Positions 1 through 7,337 of a stretch of 33,597 bases of DNA are shown here, in pieces. The DNA comes from Gemmatimonadota bacterium (GTDB lineage Bacteria > Gemmatimonadota > Gemmatimonadetes > Gemmatimonadales > GWC2-71-9): the NCBI GenBank assembly GCA_027294455.1, contig JAPULZ010000017.1:1-33597 (forward strand), read 5' to 3'. A program made the position numbers and the translations under genes. Position 1 is the stretch's first letter. Each line of letters starts with the position of its first letter. The notes under the pieces are model-generated. The model ran no database searches. It had not been told where the DNA came from and saw nothing but the letters and a program-made list of their open reading frames with translations.

Positions 1-44
1 GAGATGCATACTCGGGGCGGATAGGGGAACGGCGATCTTAGAAT

Positions 45-308
45 CTAGAATCGCTGTTTTCTCAAGATATCTTCGTCGCCAGCCCGCTGGGACTTCCGTC
101 CCAGGCGCGGCCGCAGAGCCGGATACCCGTCGGCGTCGCACGACGGGCATTTGTGAGCCATGAACTCCATCGGCTTGCCGCACACCCCACAGCGCGGTTG
201 GTCGGGATCGGACCGGGCGTCGCGGGCTTCCGGGAGCGCATGGCCGCATTCGCAGCGAATGGCCGAGGCGGCGAGGGTACTGTCGCATTGAGGGCAGACG
301 CGGCTCAT
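45..308 (-). CDS. small double zinc-ribbon protein
   Basis: An 87-residue protein of unknown function. Four short cysteine motifs are visible: CPQC (residues 5-8), CECG (19-22), CGVC (40-43) and CPSC (53-56), consistent with two rubredoxin-like zinc knuckles. The C-terminus is basic, with no membrane segment or signal. The ATG start is supported by a GAGGAGAG Shine-Dalgarno about 10 bases upstream on the minus strand. It diverges from the radical SAM gene at 445, so the two could share a regulatory region. Such small ribbon proteins may bind nucleic acid or act as protein adaptors, but nothing here shows which. The cysteine pattern makes it a real gene rather than a chance frame. Confidence 0.75.
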   Translation of the reverse strand: MSRVCPQCDSTLAASAIRCECGHALPEARDARSDPDQPRCGVCGKPMEFMAHKCPSCDADGYPALRPRLGRKSQRAGDEDILRKQRF

Positions 309-444
309 GGATGCGAATCTCTCCTCTTGGATAGGTCGACTGACCCACGGCGATGCTGTACTTGCCTACCATTTGCTGCCCCCATAGTTTCACACCTGCT
401 CGACGGCAGCGCAATGCGTCGTCTCCCCTCGCTATGGAGTGTGC

Positions 445-1470
445 ATGAACGTACCGCGTTCCATGACGGTCCGGATGGCAGCCCAAGGGGCATGGAACAT
501 GCTGCGAAAGCGCCCCCTTACGGTGTCCTTCGAGGTCACACACGCTTGTACGGCAAACTGCTGGCACTGCAACTGGGGCGGCCCCATCAAGGAGAGCCGT
601 CTCGAACCCGAGGGGTATGCGCGCATTTGGCGCACCATGCGATCGCCGGTGGTGAACGTGTCCGGTGGTGAGCCACTGGCCCGAGGCGATCTGGATGAGA
701 TCCTCAAGGCCCTGGGACGGCCTGGGAAGCTCCCGTGGATCGTGGTGGTGAGCAACGCGTCCCAGCTGACCGCGGAGCGGTTTCTCCGGTTGAAGCGGGC
801 CGGCATGCACCAGTTGTCGCTGTCCATCGATTTTCCGGACGACCGGCACAGTGAATTTCGCCGGATCCCCGGGTTGTTCGATCGGATGGAGCGGGTCGTG
901 CCCGAATGCGTCAAGCTGGCCGAAGAAGACGACATCTCGCTGAACTGTTGCATCACCGGCTGGAACTACGCTGCGCTGCCCGACGTCGTCCGGCTCGCCG
1001 ACCGCTGGGGCATCACCGTGAACTTCTCGGCGTATTCCGTGTTGCGGGTCGACGAGGCCGGCGGGCTCCCACAGCACAACGGCGCCAAGGAAGGGTTGAA
1101 GAAGGCGATAGCAGAGGTGGTCGAGCTGCAGAAGCGGGGGAGCGGTGTGTATACCCCGGAGAGCACGATGTGGAAGTACTACGATTTCCTCTGCCGCGGA
1201 CACACGCCTGGATGCATGGCGGGAAATCGTTTCGTGGTGGTCAACCCCGACGGCCGGCTCACGCCGTGCGCCATGGTCATGGCGTACTTCGACGATCAGC
1301 AGACCATGCTCAAGGAATTCACCTGCAAGAACGAGTGCGGAGCGTGCTACATCAGCACGAGAGCCAACGCCGAGAAGTCCCCGATGGACCTCATCGCCGG
1401 CAACCTCGATACGCTCAGCCAACTCCTTCCCTGGAAGTGGTCCAGGACGAGTCCGGTCCCGAGTCGCTAG
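445..1470 (+). CDS. radical SAM protein with SPASM-like C-terminal cysteines
   Basis: A 341-residue radical SAM enzyme. The 4Fe-4S motif CTANCWHC (C35, C39, C42, CX3CX2C) lies close to the N-terminus, followed by a glycine-rich SAM-binding stretch, VNVSGGEP. The C-terminus carries further cysteines (CRGHTPGC, LTPCAMV, CKNECGAC), typical of a SPASM/twitch domain binding auxiliary Fe-S clusters; SPASM proteins often modify peptides or small substrates. The start is placed at ATG 445 because GGAG at 436-439 sits 5 bases upstream; an in-frame GTG at 439 would add two residues. No precursor-peptide gene or partner enzyme is recognisable nearby, so the substrate is unknown. The gene converges on the membrane protein ending at 1480. 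Confidence 0.88.
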   Translation: MNVPRSMTVRMAAQGAWNMLRKRPLTVSFEVTHACTANCWHCNWGGPIKESRLEPEGYARIWRTMRSPVVNVSGGEPLARGDLDEILKALGRPGKLPWIVVVSNASQLTAERFLRLKRAGMHQLSLSIDFPDDRHSEFRRIPGLFDRMERVVPECVKLAEEDDISLNCCITGWNYAALPDVVRLADRWGITVNFSAYSVLRVDEAGGLPQHNGAKEGLKKAIAEVVELQKRGSGVYTPESTMWKYYDFLCRGHTPGCMAGNRFVVVNPDGRLTPCAMVMAYFDDQQTMLKEFTCKNECGACYISTRANAEKSPMDLIAGNLDTLSQLLPWKWSRTSPVPSR

Positions 1471-1479
1471 TCGTTGAGT

Positions 1480-2208
1480 CTAGGCGTCTTCTGACGCCGC
1501 CAGCGGCGGGTCGACGCCGACCGGCGGAATGGCCCCCTCGCCTTTCGTGGTCCCGTCGAACACCGTGTCACCCAGAATCGCTTGCCCCTTGGCAATGCGG
1601 GCGCCAACCGCCACCAAGCCGCCCAGCACGATCACCGCGACGATGATGTAGGTCGGAACCGAGAAGGCGGCCCCGAGCCACGCATAGACGAAGAACCGCG
1701 GGAATCGCCCGATGGCGGTCGCGATCATGAATCGCCCGATGGAGTACTCGCGCAGAATCGCCAGGCTGCGCACCACCCAGAAGGGCAGAGGGGTCACGGC
1801 AAAGAAGATCACGGTGGTCATCGGTGCGCCGGCGAACCGATCTACGCCCCACTGTACGATGCGGCTCCGACGAAAGCCGGCCATCCGGTCCCAGCTGAGG
1901 ACCCAGGCATAGATGTGCCAGTTGATGAACTCCGTGTACATGTAGATGCCCACCGCCACCAACGTCACCCGGACCGCAGGCGCGTACTTCCCGATCTCCA
2001 TGATGAGGGGGTCGAAGGCGGTCGGCAGAATTGGGCTCAGCGGCCCATTCGCCGGAACTCCCACGAGCGCCAACCACACCAGCGGCGCCGAATCGGGGAA
2101 CAGGTAGAGAATCGGAAAGCCGAAGAGGGCGGCAAAGCCGGTGGCTCGTAGAAATAGATCCCAGCGGCGGTCGCCTCGTCGCCGGGTGAAGAAGCGCCAA
2201 ACCCCCAA
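1480..2208 (-). CDS. VTT/DedA-like membrane protein
   Basis: About 242 residues with several hydrophobic segments. The core resembles the VTT (SNARE-associated Golgi/DedA, YqaA-like) domain: a re-entrant TPLPFW segment, then a glycine/arginine motif (AIGRFPRFFVYAWLG, about residues 170-185), then a final hydrophobic helix and a polar tail. Family members are implicated in lipid flipping and envelope homeostasis. No ATG exists near the start. TTG at 2206-2208 is chosen because a perfect GGAGG lies 4 bases upstream; GTG at 2227-2229 is an alternative without a clear ribosome site. The open frame further upstream is antisense to pntA and is not believed. The gene diverges from the transhydrogenase operon. 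Confidence 0.7.
   Translation of the reverse strand: MGVWRFFTRRRGDRRWDLFLRATGFAALFGFPILYLFPDSAPLVWLALVGVPANGPLSPILPTAFDPLIMEIGKYAPAVRVTLVAVGIYMYTEFINWHIYAWVLSWDRMAGFRRSRIVQWGVDRFAGAPMTTVIFFAVTPLPFWVVRSLAILREYSIGRFMIATAIGRFPRFFVYAWLGAAFSVPTYIIVAVIVLGGLVAVGARIAKGQAILGDTVFDGTTKGEGAIPPVGVDPPLAASEDA
1483..1498. terminator. short hairpin at a convergent gene end
   Basis: GGCGTC (1483-1488) and GACGCC (1493-1498) form a perfect 6-bp stem with a TTCT loop. It lies just past the radical SAM stop codon and within the last codons of the convergent VTT protein. There is no T-tract. It may help terminate the radical SAM transcript, but the stem is short. Confidence 0.35.
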
Positions 2209-2391
2209 TAGTCCTCCGGGTGATGCCACGCGGTCTTGGTCGATCCCGCAGATTCGGAGCTTGAGAAGTAGTGGGGCTCCGTACAGATTGCCTGCGGTCG
2301 CGGGTATACCTAACCCTTGCGTGCAATTCGCGCCAGCCGCGATCCCCTTCGGACCATTCGACCATACGTTCAAAGAGAAGGAGCACCTCGA

Positions 2392-3546
2392 GTGAACATT
2401 GCCATTCCCAGGGAAACTGTGGACGGCGAACACCGGGTCGCGCTGGTACCCGACATGGCGAAACGGCTCGTCGGCAGTGGGGTGACGGTGCGGGTGCAGC
2501 AGGGCGCCGGCGTGGCGGCCGGTTTCCCCGACGCGCTGTATACCGACGCCGGCGCTGAGGTCGTCGCGGACGCCGCCTCCCTGTGGGGAGGCGCCGATGT
2601 GATCCTCAAGATCCAGATGCCCCGGGAGATGGCGGGAGGGCACGAGACTGACCTGTTGCGCGAAGGGGCGACCTTGATCGGACTGCTCCAACCGCACCGC
2701 GACCACGATGCCGTGAAGCGGCTCGCGGCTCGGAACGTGACGGCGTTCAGTCTCGATTTGCTCCCACGCATCACGCGGGCGCAGTCGATGGACGTGCTCT
2801 CGTCCATGAGTACGGTGACCGGGTACAAGGCGGTGCTGCTGGGGGCGGCATCGGTGGGCAAGTTCTTCCCGATGCTGGTGACGGCGGCGGGCACGATGGC
2901 TCCGAGCAAGGTCCTGGTCATGGGTGCGGGCGTCGCGGGCCTGCAGGCCATCGCCACCGCCCGGCGGTTGGGCGCCGTGGTGCGTGCCTTCGACGTCCGC
3001 CCAGCGGTCAAGGAACAGGTGGAGAGTCTGGGGGCCCATTTCCTCGAGATCGAAGCCATCGAGGATGCGGAGACGGCGGGCGGCTACGCCAAGGAACTAT
3101 CGGAGGAGCAGAACAAACGCATCCGGAAACTGACCCATGACGCGGCGAAGGACGCGGACGTCGTCATCACCACGGCTCTGATTCCGGGCAGGCCCGCACC
3201 TCTGCTGATCACCGAAGCGATGGTGCGCGACATGAAGCCAGGCTCAGTCGTGGTGGACCTGGCGGCGGAAGCGGGGGGCAACTGCGCCCTCACCAAGCCG
3301 GGGGAAGAGGTGACCGTGGGCGGGGTGACGATCCTGGGCCCCGTCAATCTGGCCTCCACCATGCCGACCCATGCGAGCCAGATGTACTCCAAGAACGTCA
3401 CGACCTTCCTCAACCACATTCTCGAGGAAGGAAACCTGAAGTTGGATTTCGACGACGAGATCACCTCGGACACCTGCATTACCCGTGATGGAAAGATCGT
3501 GCACGAGGCGACGCGGACTGCGATCGAGGGAGGGAGCGGGTCATGA
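2392..3546 (+). CDS. pntA: NAD(P) transhydrogenase subunit alpha, part 1
   Basis: 384 residues forming the soluble NAD(H)-binding domain I of proton-translocating transhydrogenase, which transfers hydride between NADH and NADP+ coupled to proton movement. The N-terminus (NIAIPRET...EHRVALVP) is the alanine dehydrogenase/PNT signature. A Rossmann glycine motif GAGVAGLQAI occupies residues 178-187, followed by the RAFDVRPAVKEQVESLGA stretch typical of PntA. Compared with the ~510-residue E. coli PntA it lacks the C-terminal membrane part, which is the next gene: the three-subunit arrangement. Start is GTG 2392, with AGAAGGAG at 2376-2383, 8 bases upstream. Its stop overlaps the next start as ATGA. 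Confidence 0.95.
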   Translation: MNIAIPRETVDGEHRVALVPDMAKRLVGSGVTVRVQQGAGVAAGFPDALYTDAGAEVVADAASLWGGADVILKIQMPREMAGGHETDLLREGATLIGLLQPHRDHDAVKRLAARNVTAFSLDLLPRITRAQSMDVLSSMSTVTGYKAVLLGAASVGKFFPMLVTAAGTMAPSKVLVMGAGVAGLQAIATARRLGAVVRAFDVRPAVKEQVESLGAHFLEIEAIEDAETAGGYAKELSEEQNKRIRKLTHDAAKDADVVITTALIPGRPAPLLITEAMVRDMKPGSVVVDLAAEAGGNCALTKPGEEVTVGGVTILGPVNLASTMPTHASQMYSKNVTTFLNHILEEGNLKLDFDDEITSDTCITRDGKIVHEATRTAIEGGSGS

Positions 3547-3839
3547 TGGAAGAACTAGTGGTTCTGCTGGTCATATTCGTGCTGGCCATGTTCGTGGGTT
3601 TCGAGGTCATCACGAAGGTGCCGCCGACGTTGCACACGCCCTTGATGTCGGGCTCCAATGCGATTTCGGGTATTGTCATCATCGGCGCCCTGCTGGTGTC
3701 GGGTCGAGGCGGCGGCAATCTCTCGACGATCCTCGGGTTCGTCGCGGTGGCCTTCGCGATGATCAACGTCGTCGGCGGGTTCATGGTCACCGACCGCATG
3801 TTGCAGATGTTCAAGCGCAAGCCGGAGGAGCGCAAATAA
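3543..3839 (+). CDS. pntAB: NAD(P) transhydrogenase subunit alpha, part 2 (membrane)
   Basis: 98 residues with three hydrophobic segments (about 5-20, 42-56 and 63-82), matching the small alpha-2 membrane subunit that forms part of the proton channel with PntB. Recognisable family features are FVGFEVITKVPPTLHTPLMS near the N-terminus and the FMVTDRMLQMF end. It begins inside the pntA stop codon (ATGA at 3543-3546), and its TAA overlaps the ATG of pntB, so the three subunits are translationally coupled and probably made in fixed ratio. Confidence 0.95.
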   Translation: MMEELVVLLVIFVLAMFVGFEVITKVPPTLHTPLMSGSNAISGIVIIGALLVSGRGGGNLSTILGFVAVAFAMINVVGGFMVTDRMLQMFKRKPEERK

Positions 3840-5230
3840 TGCCTCCGTACGCAATGCTGCTGTATCTGCTGGGGGCGGTCCTCTTCATCGTCGGCCTCAA
3901 GCGTCTGAGCTCCCCCGCCACCGCCCTCGGAGGCAACCGCCTCGCTGCGGTCGGGATGCTCATCGCGATCGTGACGACGCTGGTGTACGGTGAGATTCTG
4001 AGCTTCACCGGCATCGTCATCGCCATGATCGTGGGATCTGCCATCGGCGGCGTGTTCGCCAAGACGGTCAAGATGACGGGGATGCCGCAGATGGTTGCCC
4101 TGCTCAACGGATTCGGCGGCGGCGCTTCGGCGCTCGTCGCCTCGGGCGAATATCTCCGCTTCGCGGCCACCAACACGGCCATTCCCATCAACGTGGGCGT
4201 CTCCATCCAGCTCAGCGTGCTGGTGGGGTGCGTGACGTTCTCCGGCAGCCTCATCGCGTTCGGCAAGTTGCAGGAGCTGGTGAGCGGCCGGGCCGTGACT
4301 TACCCACTGCAGAAGGCGCTCAATGCGGTTCTGTTCCTGGGCACGGTGGTCTTGATCGTCATGCTCGTGAGCGATGCGAGCCTCACGACGTGGTTCGCCG
4401 TGTTCGTCGGCGTGGGCCTCTTGCTGGGAGTGTTGTCGGTGATTCCCATCGGCGGCGCGGACATGCCCGTGGTGATTTCCCTGCTCAACTCCTACTCCGG
4501 AATTGCGGCGGCGATGACCGGGTTCGTGATCAGCAACCACGGCCTCATCATCTCCGGGGCTCTCGTGGGGGCCTCCGGGCTCATTCTCACCAGGATCATG
4601 TGCAAGGCGATGAATCGGTCGTTGGCCAACGTGCTGTTCGGTGCGTTCGGGTCCGCGCCGCAAGCAGGTGCGGCCGCCGCCGTCGGTCCCGGCGACCGAA
4701 CGGTGAAGCAGGTGTCCAGCGAGGACGTCGCCACGATGTTGGCGTACGCGCGCAACGTGATCGTGGTTCCCGGATACGGTTTGGCCGTGGCCCAGGCCCA
4801 GCACGACGTGCGGGAGATGGCCGATCTCATCGAGACCCGCGGGGGCACGGTGAAGTACGGGATTCACCCCGTGGCGGGCCGCATGCCGGGCCACATGAAC
4901 GTGTTGCTGGCCGAAGCGAACGTGCCGTACGATCAGCTGAAGGACATGGACCAGATCAATCCGGAATTTGAACGGTGTGACGTCGTGTTGGTCATCGGCG
5001 CAAACGACGTCGTCAATCCGGACGCGCGCTCCAATACGTCGAGTCCGCTGTACGGCATGCCGATCCTGGACGTCGACAAGGCACAGCATGTGATCGTCAT
5101 GAAGCGAAGCATGAATCCAGGATTCGCCGGCGTCGAGAATCCGTTGTTCTTCCTCGAGAACACGTCGATGCTCTTCGGCAGCGCGAAGGATTCCGTGGCG
5201 CAGTTGGTGACGGACATCAAAGCGGTGTAG
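3839..5230 (+). CDS. pntB: NAD(P) transhydrogenase subunit beta
   Basis: 463 residues, the normal length for PntB. About nine hydrophobic segments make up roughly residues 5-265 (domain II). The C-terminal part from about residue 300 is the NADP(H)-binding domain III: a GYGLAVAQAQ nucleotide loop at 312-321, then the GIHPVAGRMPGHMNVLLAEA and IGANDVVNP motifs characteristic of the family. The ATG at 3839 overlaps the upstream TAA by one base and is preceded by GGAGGAG at 3824-3830. A longer in-frame extension upstream only reads through pntA2 in another frame. The enzyme probably supplies NADPH for biosynthesis and for thiol or selenol peroxide defence. Confidence 0.96.
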   Translation: MPPYAMLLYLLGAVLFIVGLKRLSSPATALGGNRLAAVGMLIAIVTTLVYGEILSFTGIVIAMIVGSAIGGVFAKTVKMTGMPQMVALLNGFGGGASALVASGEYLRFAATNTAIPINVGVSIQLSVLVGCVTFSGSLIAFGKLQELVSGRAVTYPLQKALNAVLFLGTVVLIVMLVSDASLTTWFAVFVGVGLLLGVLSVIPIGGADMPVVISLLNSYSGIAAAMTGFVISNHGLIISGALVGASGLILTRIMCKAMNRSLANVLFGAFGSAPQAGAAAAVGPGDRTVKQVSSEDVATMLAYARNVIVVPGYGLAVAQAQHDVREMADLIETRGGTVKYGIHPVAGRMPGHMNVLLAEANVPYDQLKDMDQINPEFERCDVVLVIGANDVVNPDARSNTSSPLYGMPILDVDKAQHVIVMKRSMNPGFAGVENPLFFLENTSMLFGSAKDSVAQLVTDIKAV

Positions 5231-5272
5231 CCCGTACAGGATACCGCCGGCCGTCGCCTGTGTGGACTCCCG

Positions 5273-5296
5273 CTACCGCCGGGTTTCCGGCGGTAG
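5273..5296. terminator. perfect 10-bp hairpin between convergent pntB and kelch genes
   Basis: CTACCGCCGG (5273-5282) and CCGGCGGTAG (5287-5296) pair perfectly around a GTTT loop. The hairpin includes the stop codon and last codons of the kelch gene and lies 42 bases after the pntB stop. There is no long T-run on either side. It probably acts as the terminator for the pnt operon. Confidence 0.55.
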
Positions 5297-6307
5297 GACG
5301 TCCTGAACTTCGGCGATGACCACGCCAGGCGTGACCTGCTGATTTCCCATCATCCCGCCGACGATGATCATGTGTGCACCGGCCACGGCGATGCCCCGGT
5401 GGTCCATGGTTGGCGTCGGCAGGGTGGCCCCCGGATGCCATTCGTTTGACACCGTGTCGAACGCCCACACGGCGTCTCGGGCGTGTGCCGGAAGCCGGTT
5501 GTATCCGATACCGTCGTAGTTGTACGGGTTGTCAGTCCCTCCGGCGAATACGATCCACGTCCCCACGGCCACCGCGGCTGAGCGGTAGAGGGAAGGGTCG
5601 GGGTGCCGGGCCAATCGTCTCCACGAAATCACGGTGGGGTTCGTGGGGTCGATGTCGCCCCGCCAGGTGCTCGGCTCGAGGACGTATCGCGGGTCATCGT
5701 CGCTGCGCCGCGCTCCGTCGATGTAGATGATCGCGTTTCCGGCGACGGCTCCGGTGTGGCCGAACACGGGTTGCCCGGGTATGGGCGTGGCCTGAGACCA
5801 GGTGTCTCTGGCCGGATCGTAGATCTGGACGTTGGAGACGTTGTCCCCGTCGTGCCAGCCGGAAACGAGATACACCAGCGAATCCCGCCACACGCCGGAC
5901 ACGGCATCGTCGACCGGCACGGGGATGGGCGCGCCGCGACTCCACGTCTCCGTATCTGGGTGATAGACGTCCACGTGGGGCAGGGACTGCTCGCTGCCGT
6001 CCTCGGCCACCGTGTACCCTCCAAAGACGTAGAGCCGATCCCCGATCGCCTGGGCGGTGGCGGCCAGCCGTCCCGGACCCGGAATGGGGCGAAGCTCTTC
6101 CCACGCCGGGGTTCCGACCTCCCAGCGAAACACGCGGCTGCTCACTCCGCTCCATCTCTTGGTCGAATCGAGACCGAGAAAAGAATAGACCGTGACCCGT
6201 TCGCCGTCGGAGCGGGCCGCGACGGCGTTGTTCGTGATGGGCGCGGGAAGCGCCGGGGCCGAGGCCCAGACCTGTACCGCGGTGCAGAGGCAAGAGAGCA
6301 GGGACAT
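5273..6307 (-). CDS. kelch-repeat beta-propeller protein
   Basis: 344 residues. Repeated blade motifs are visible: RLYVFGGYTV, DVYHPDTETWSRGAPIP, NVQIYDPARDTWSQATPIPG, TWIVFAGGTDN, VWAFDTVSNEWHPGATLPTP and HMIIVGGMMG. These are kelch repeats (glycine pair, then aromatic and tryptophan), giving a 5-6 bladed propeller. The N-terminus is hydrophobic with small residues before APALPAP, suggesting a signal peptide with cleavage near residue 17, though it lacks a charged n-region. The chosen ATG is 6305-6307; the longer upstream frame runs into the divergent osmC gene. Such propellers usually mediate binding at the cell surface; no catalytic motif is seen. Confidence 0.85.
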   Translation of the reverse strand: MSLLSCLCTAVQVWASAPALPAPITNNAVAARSDGERVTVYSFLGLDSTKRWSGVSSRVFRWEVGTPAWEELRPIPGPGRLAATAQAIGDRLYVFGGYTVAEDGSEQSLPHVDVYHPDTETWSRGAPIPVPVDDAVSGVWRDSLVYLVSGWHDGDNVSNVQIYDPARDTWSQATPIPGQPVFGHTGAVAGNAIIYIDGARRSDDDPRYVLEPSTWRGDIDPTNPTVISWRRLARHPDPSLYRSAAVAVGTWIVFAGGTDNPYNYDGIGYNRLPAHARDAVWAFDTVSNEWHPGATLPTPTMDHRGIAVAGAHMIIVGGMMGNQQVTPGVVIAEVQDVLPPETRR

Positions 6308-6415
6308 ATGGTTGTACGGTGTGGGTTGGGGGTATAGGTTGTCGCACGCTGCCGTGACCTGCCCCAAGCTATCACGGCCGACCGGCCGGCCACCACCGTA
6401 ATTCAGGAGTTGTGC

Positions 6416-6886
6416 ATGCCAGACATCGCTTACGAATCTCGTGTGACGATCCGTCGACTCGGAGGGCCGCTCCGGGCCGCATCCCTGCCGGCCGAAACCG
6501 AGCCGGTCCTCTTCGGCATCCACGGTGCCATTGCGGCTCACTACGGGCTCGATCCAGCGGAGATCGAGCCCCATGCCACCACCATCGACTATGTGGTGGC
6601 GGCTGCCGGTGGGTGACTCACCGGCACTTTTGCCGGCGCGCTGGGAGCGCGCGAGATCACGATGGGCAACGACGACCTCACGGCCGAGGTCGTGGGCGAA
6701 GTGGAGACCGAGGGAAAGGTGCTGGTGATCAAACGCATCCGGGTGAGCTACCAGCTTCGGGGGATCTCCCCCGATCAGCGCGAGGCGGCCACGCGGGCGC
6801 ACGCGGCGCATGCCGACTCCTGTCCGGTTGCCAGGAGCTTGAAGGGGGCAATCGACATCTCCACCCGGCTGGCATTCCTCGACTAG
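6416..6886 (+). CDS. OsmC-family peroxidase with in-frame UGA, probable selenoprotein
   Basis: A 157-codon frame from ATG 6416 (AGGAG at 6405-6409, 6 bases upstream) to TAG 6884-6886, with a single internal TGA at 6614-6616 (codon 67). Both sides belong to one OsmC/Ohr-family protein. Upstream is the GIHGAIAAHYGL and TTIDYVVAAAGG region; downstream are LTGTFAGALGARE, the beta strands EVVGEVETEGKVLVIKRI and HADSCPVARSLKGAI. OsmC proteins use two cysteines, the first following AAAGG and the second in CPVxRS, to reduce organic hydroperoxides. Here TGA occupies the first cysteine position and C136 is intact. A SECIS-like hairpin follows at 6636-6652. Selenocysteine is the simplest reading; a Cys-to-stop pseudogene or a sequencing error are the alternatives. 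It converges on arfB. Confidence 0.8.
6606..6624 (+). other. hairpin enclosing the in-frame UGA
   Basis: CCGGTG (6606-6611) and CACCGG (6619-6624) pair perfectly around a seven-base loop containing the TGA of the OsmC gene. It overlaps a second stem, CCGGCA/TGCCGG (6621-6626 with 6631-6636). The mRNA around the recoded codon is thus unusually structured, although high GC makes some pairing likely by chance. Confidence 0.35.
6636..6652 (+). promoter_or_regulatory. candidate bacterial SECIS element
   Basis: GCGCGC (6636-6641) and GCGCGC (6647-6652) form a perfect 6-bp stem closing a five-base loop TGGGA (6642-6646). The loop starts 25 bases after the TGA at 6614-6616 and has guanines at its second to fourth positions. 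As I recall the bacterial model, the loop lies about 16-37 nt from the UGA with a G among its first two bases; this hairpin fits. Its codons also encode the OsmC sequence AGALGAR, so the protein is not disturbed. Confidence 0.6.
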
Positions 6887-6910
6887 CCCAGGAGCCGCCG
6901 CGGGGCCGGG

Positions 6911-7318
6911 TTATTCGGATGGGTCGGGACGCTTGCGCTGCTCCTTGAGGGCGGACCGCTTTTTCTTCGCCGCGAGGCGATCTTCCTTGGCTTTCTTGGG
7001 AGGGCGAGTGGGTTTGCGGGGCTTCGGCACATGAAGTGCCTTGGTCACGAGTTCGTCGGCCCGCCGGATCGCGGCCTCCCGGTTCTGGAGTTGACTGCGT
7101 CGGCCTCCCGAAGTTACGTGCAGCACACCTTGAGCGTCGATGCGGTTTGCGAGCTTCTCGATGACGCGCCGTTTTTCCGCATCCGACAGGCTGCCACTGT
7201 GGCCAACATCCCACGAGAGATCGATCTTGGTCGAGGTCTTGTTCACGTGCTGACCGCCGGGGCCGCTCGCACGCACCGCCCGAAATCGCAACTCATCCTC
7301 GGGTATCTGGAAGCTCAT
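6911..7318 (-). CDS. arfB: peptidyl-tRNA hydrolase ArfB (ribosome rescue)
   Basis: 135 residues, close to the ~140 of E. coli ArfB/YaeJ. The N-terminal release-factor-like domain carries the catalytic GGQ (residues 21-23) in ASGPGGQHVNKTSTKIDL. After a globular core, the C-terminal tail is long and very basic (KPRKPTRPPKKAKEDRLAAKK), the part that enters the empty mRNA channel of stalled ribosomes. It hydrolyses peptidyl-tRNA on ribosomes lacking a stop codon. The ATG at 7316-7318 (MSFQIP) fits the family N-terminus; ATG 7337-7339 would add seven unlikely residues. It overlaps the earliest possible start of the divergent patatin gene. Confidence 0.93.
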   Translation of the reverse strand: MSFQIPEDELRFRAVRASGPGGQHVNKTSTKIDLSWDVGHSGSLSDAEKRRVIEKLANRIDAQGVLHVTSGGRRSQLQNREAAIRRADELVTKALHVPKPRKPTRPPKKAKEDRLAAKKKRSALKEQRKRPDPSE

Positions 7319-7337
7319 GGCCCAACCTAGGGATATC

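Noticed and set aside
2209..2391. Riboswitch or structured leader upstream of pntA
   Set aside because: The gap holds a good ribosome site and a TATACC box, but no spaced -35 partner and no recognisable riboswitch core.
3479..5089. 536-residue minus-strand frame opposite pntA2-pntB
   Set aside because: Low-complexity His/Arg/Asp-rich translation antisense to a clear transhydrogenase operon.
6621..6636. CCGGCA/TGCCGG hairpin as the SECIS element
   Set aside because: Its CTTT loop has no guanine and starts only 10 bases after the UGA, closer than bacterial SECIS models allow; the 6636-6652 hairpin fits better.
6662..6886. Separate small gene starting at an internal ATG downstream of the TGA in the OsmC frame
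   Set aside because: It is in the same frame as 6416-6613 and encodes only the C-terminal half of an OsmC domain; bases 6617-6661 also encode conserved OsmC sequence. No ribosome site precedes it.
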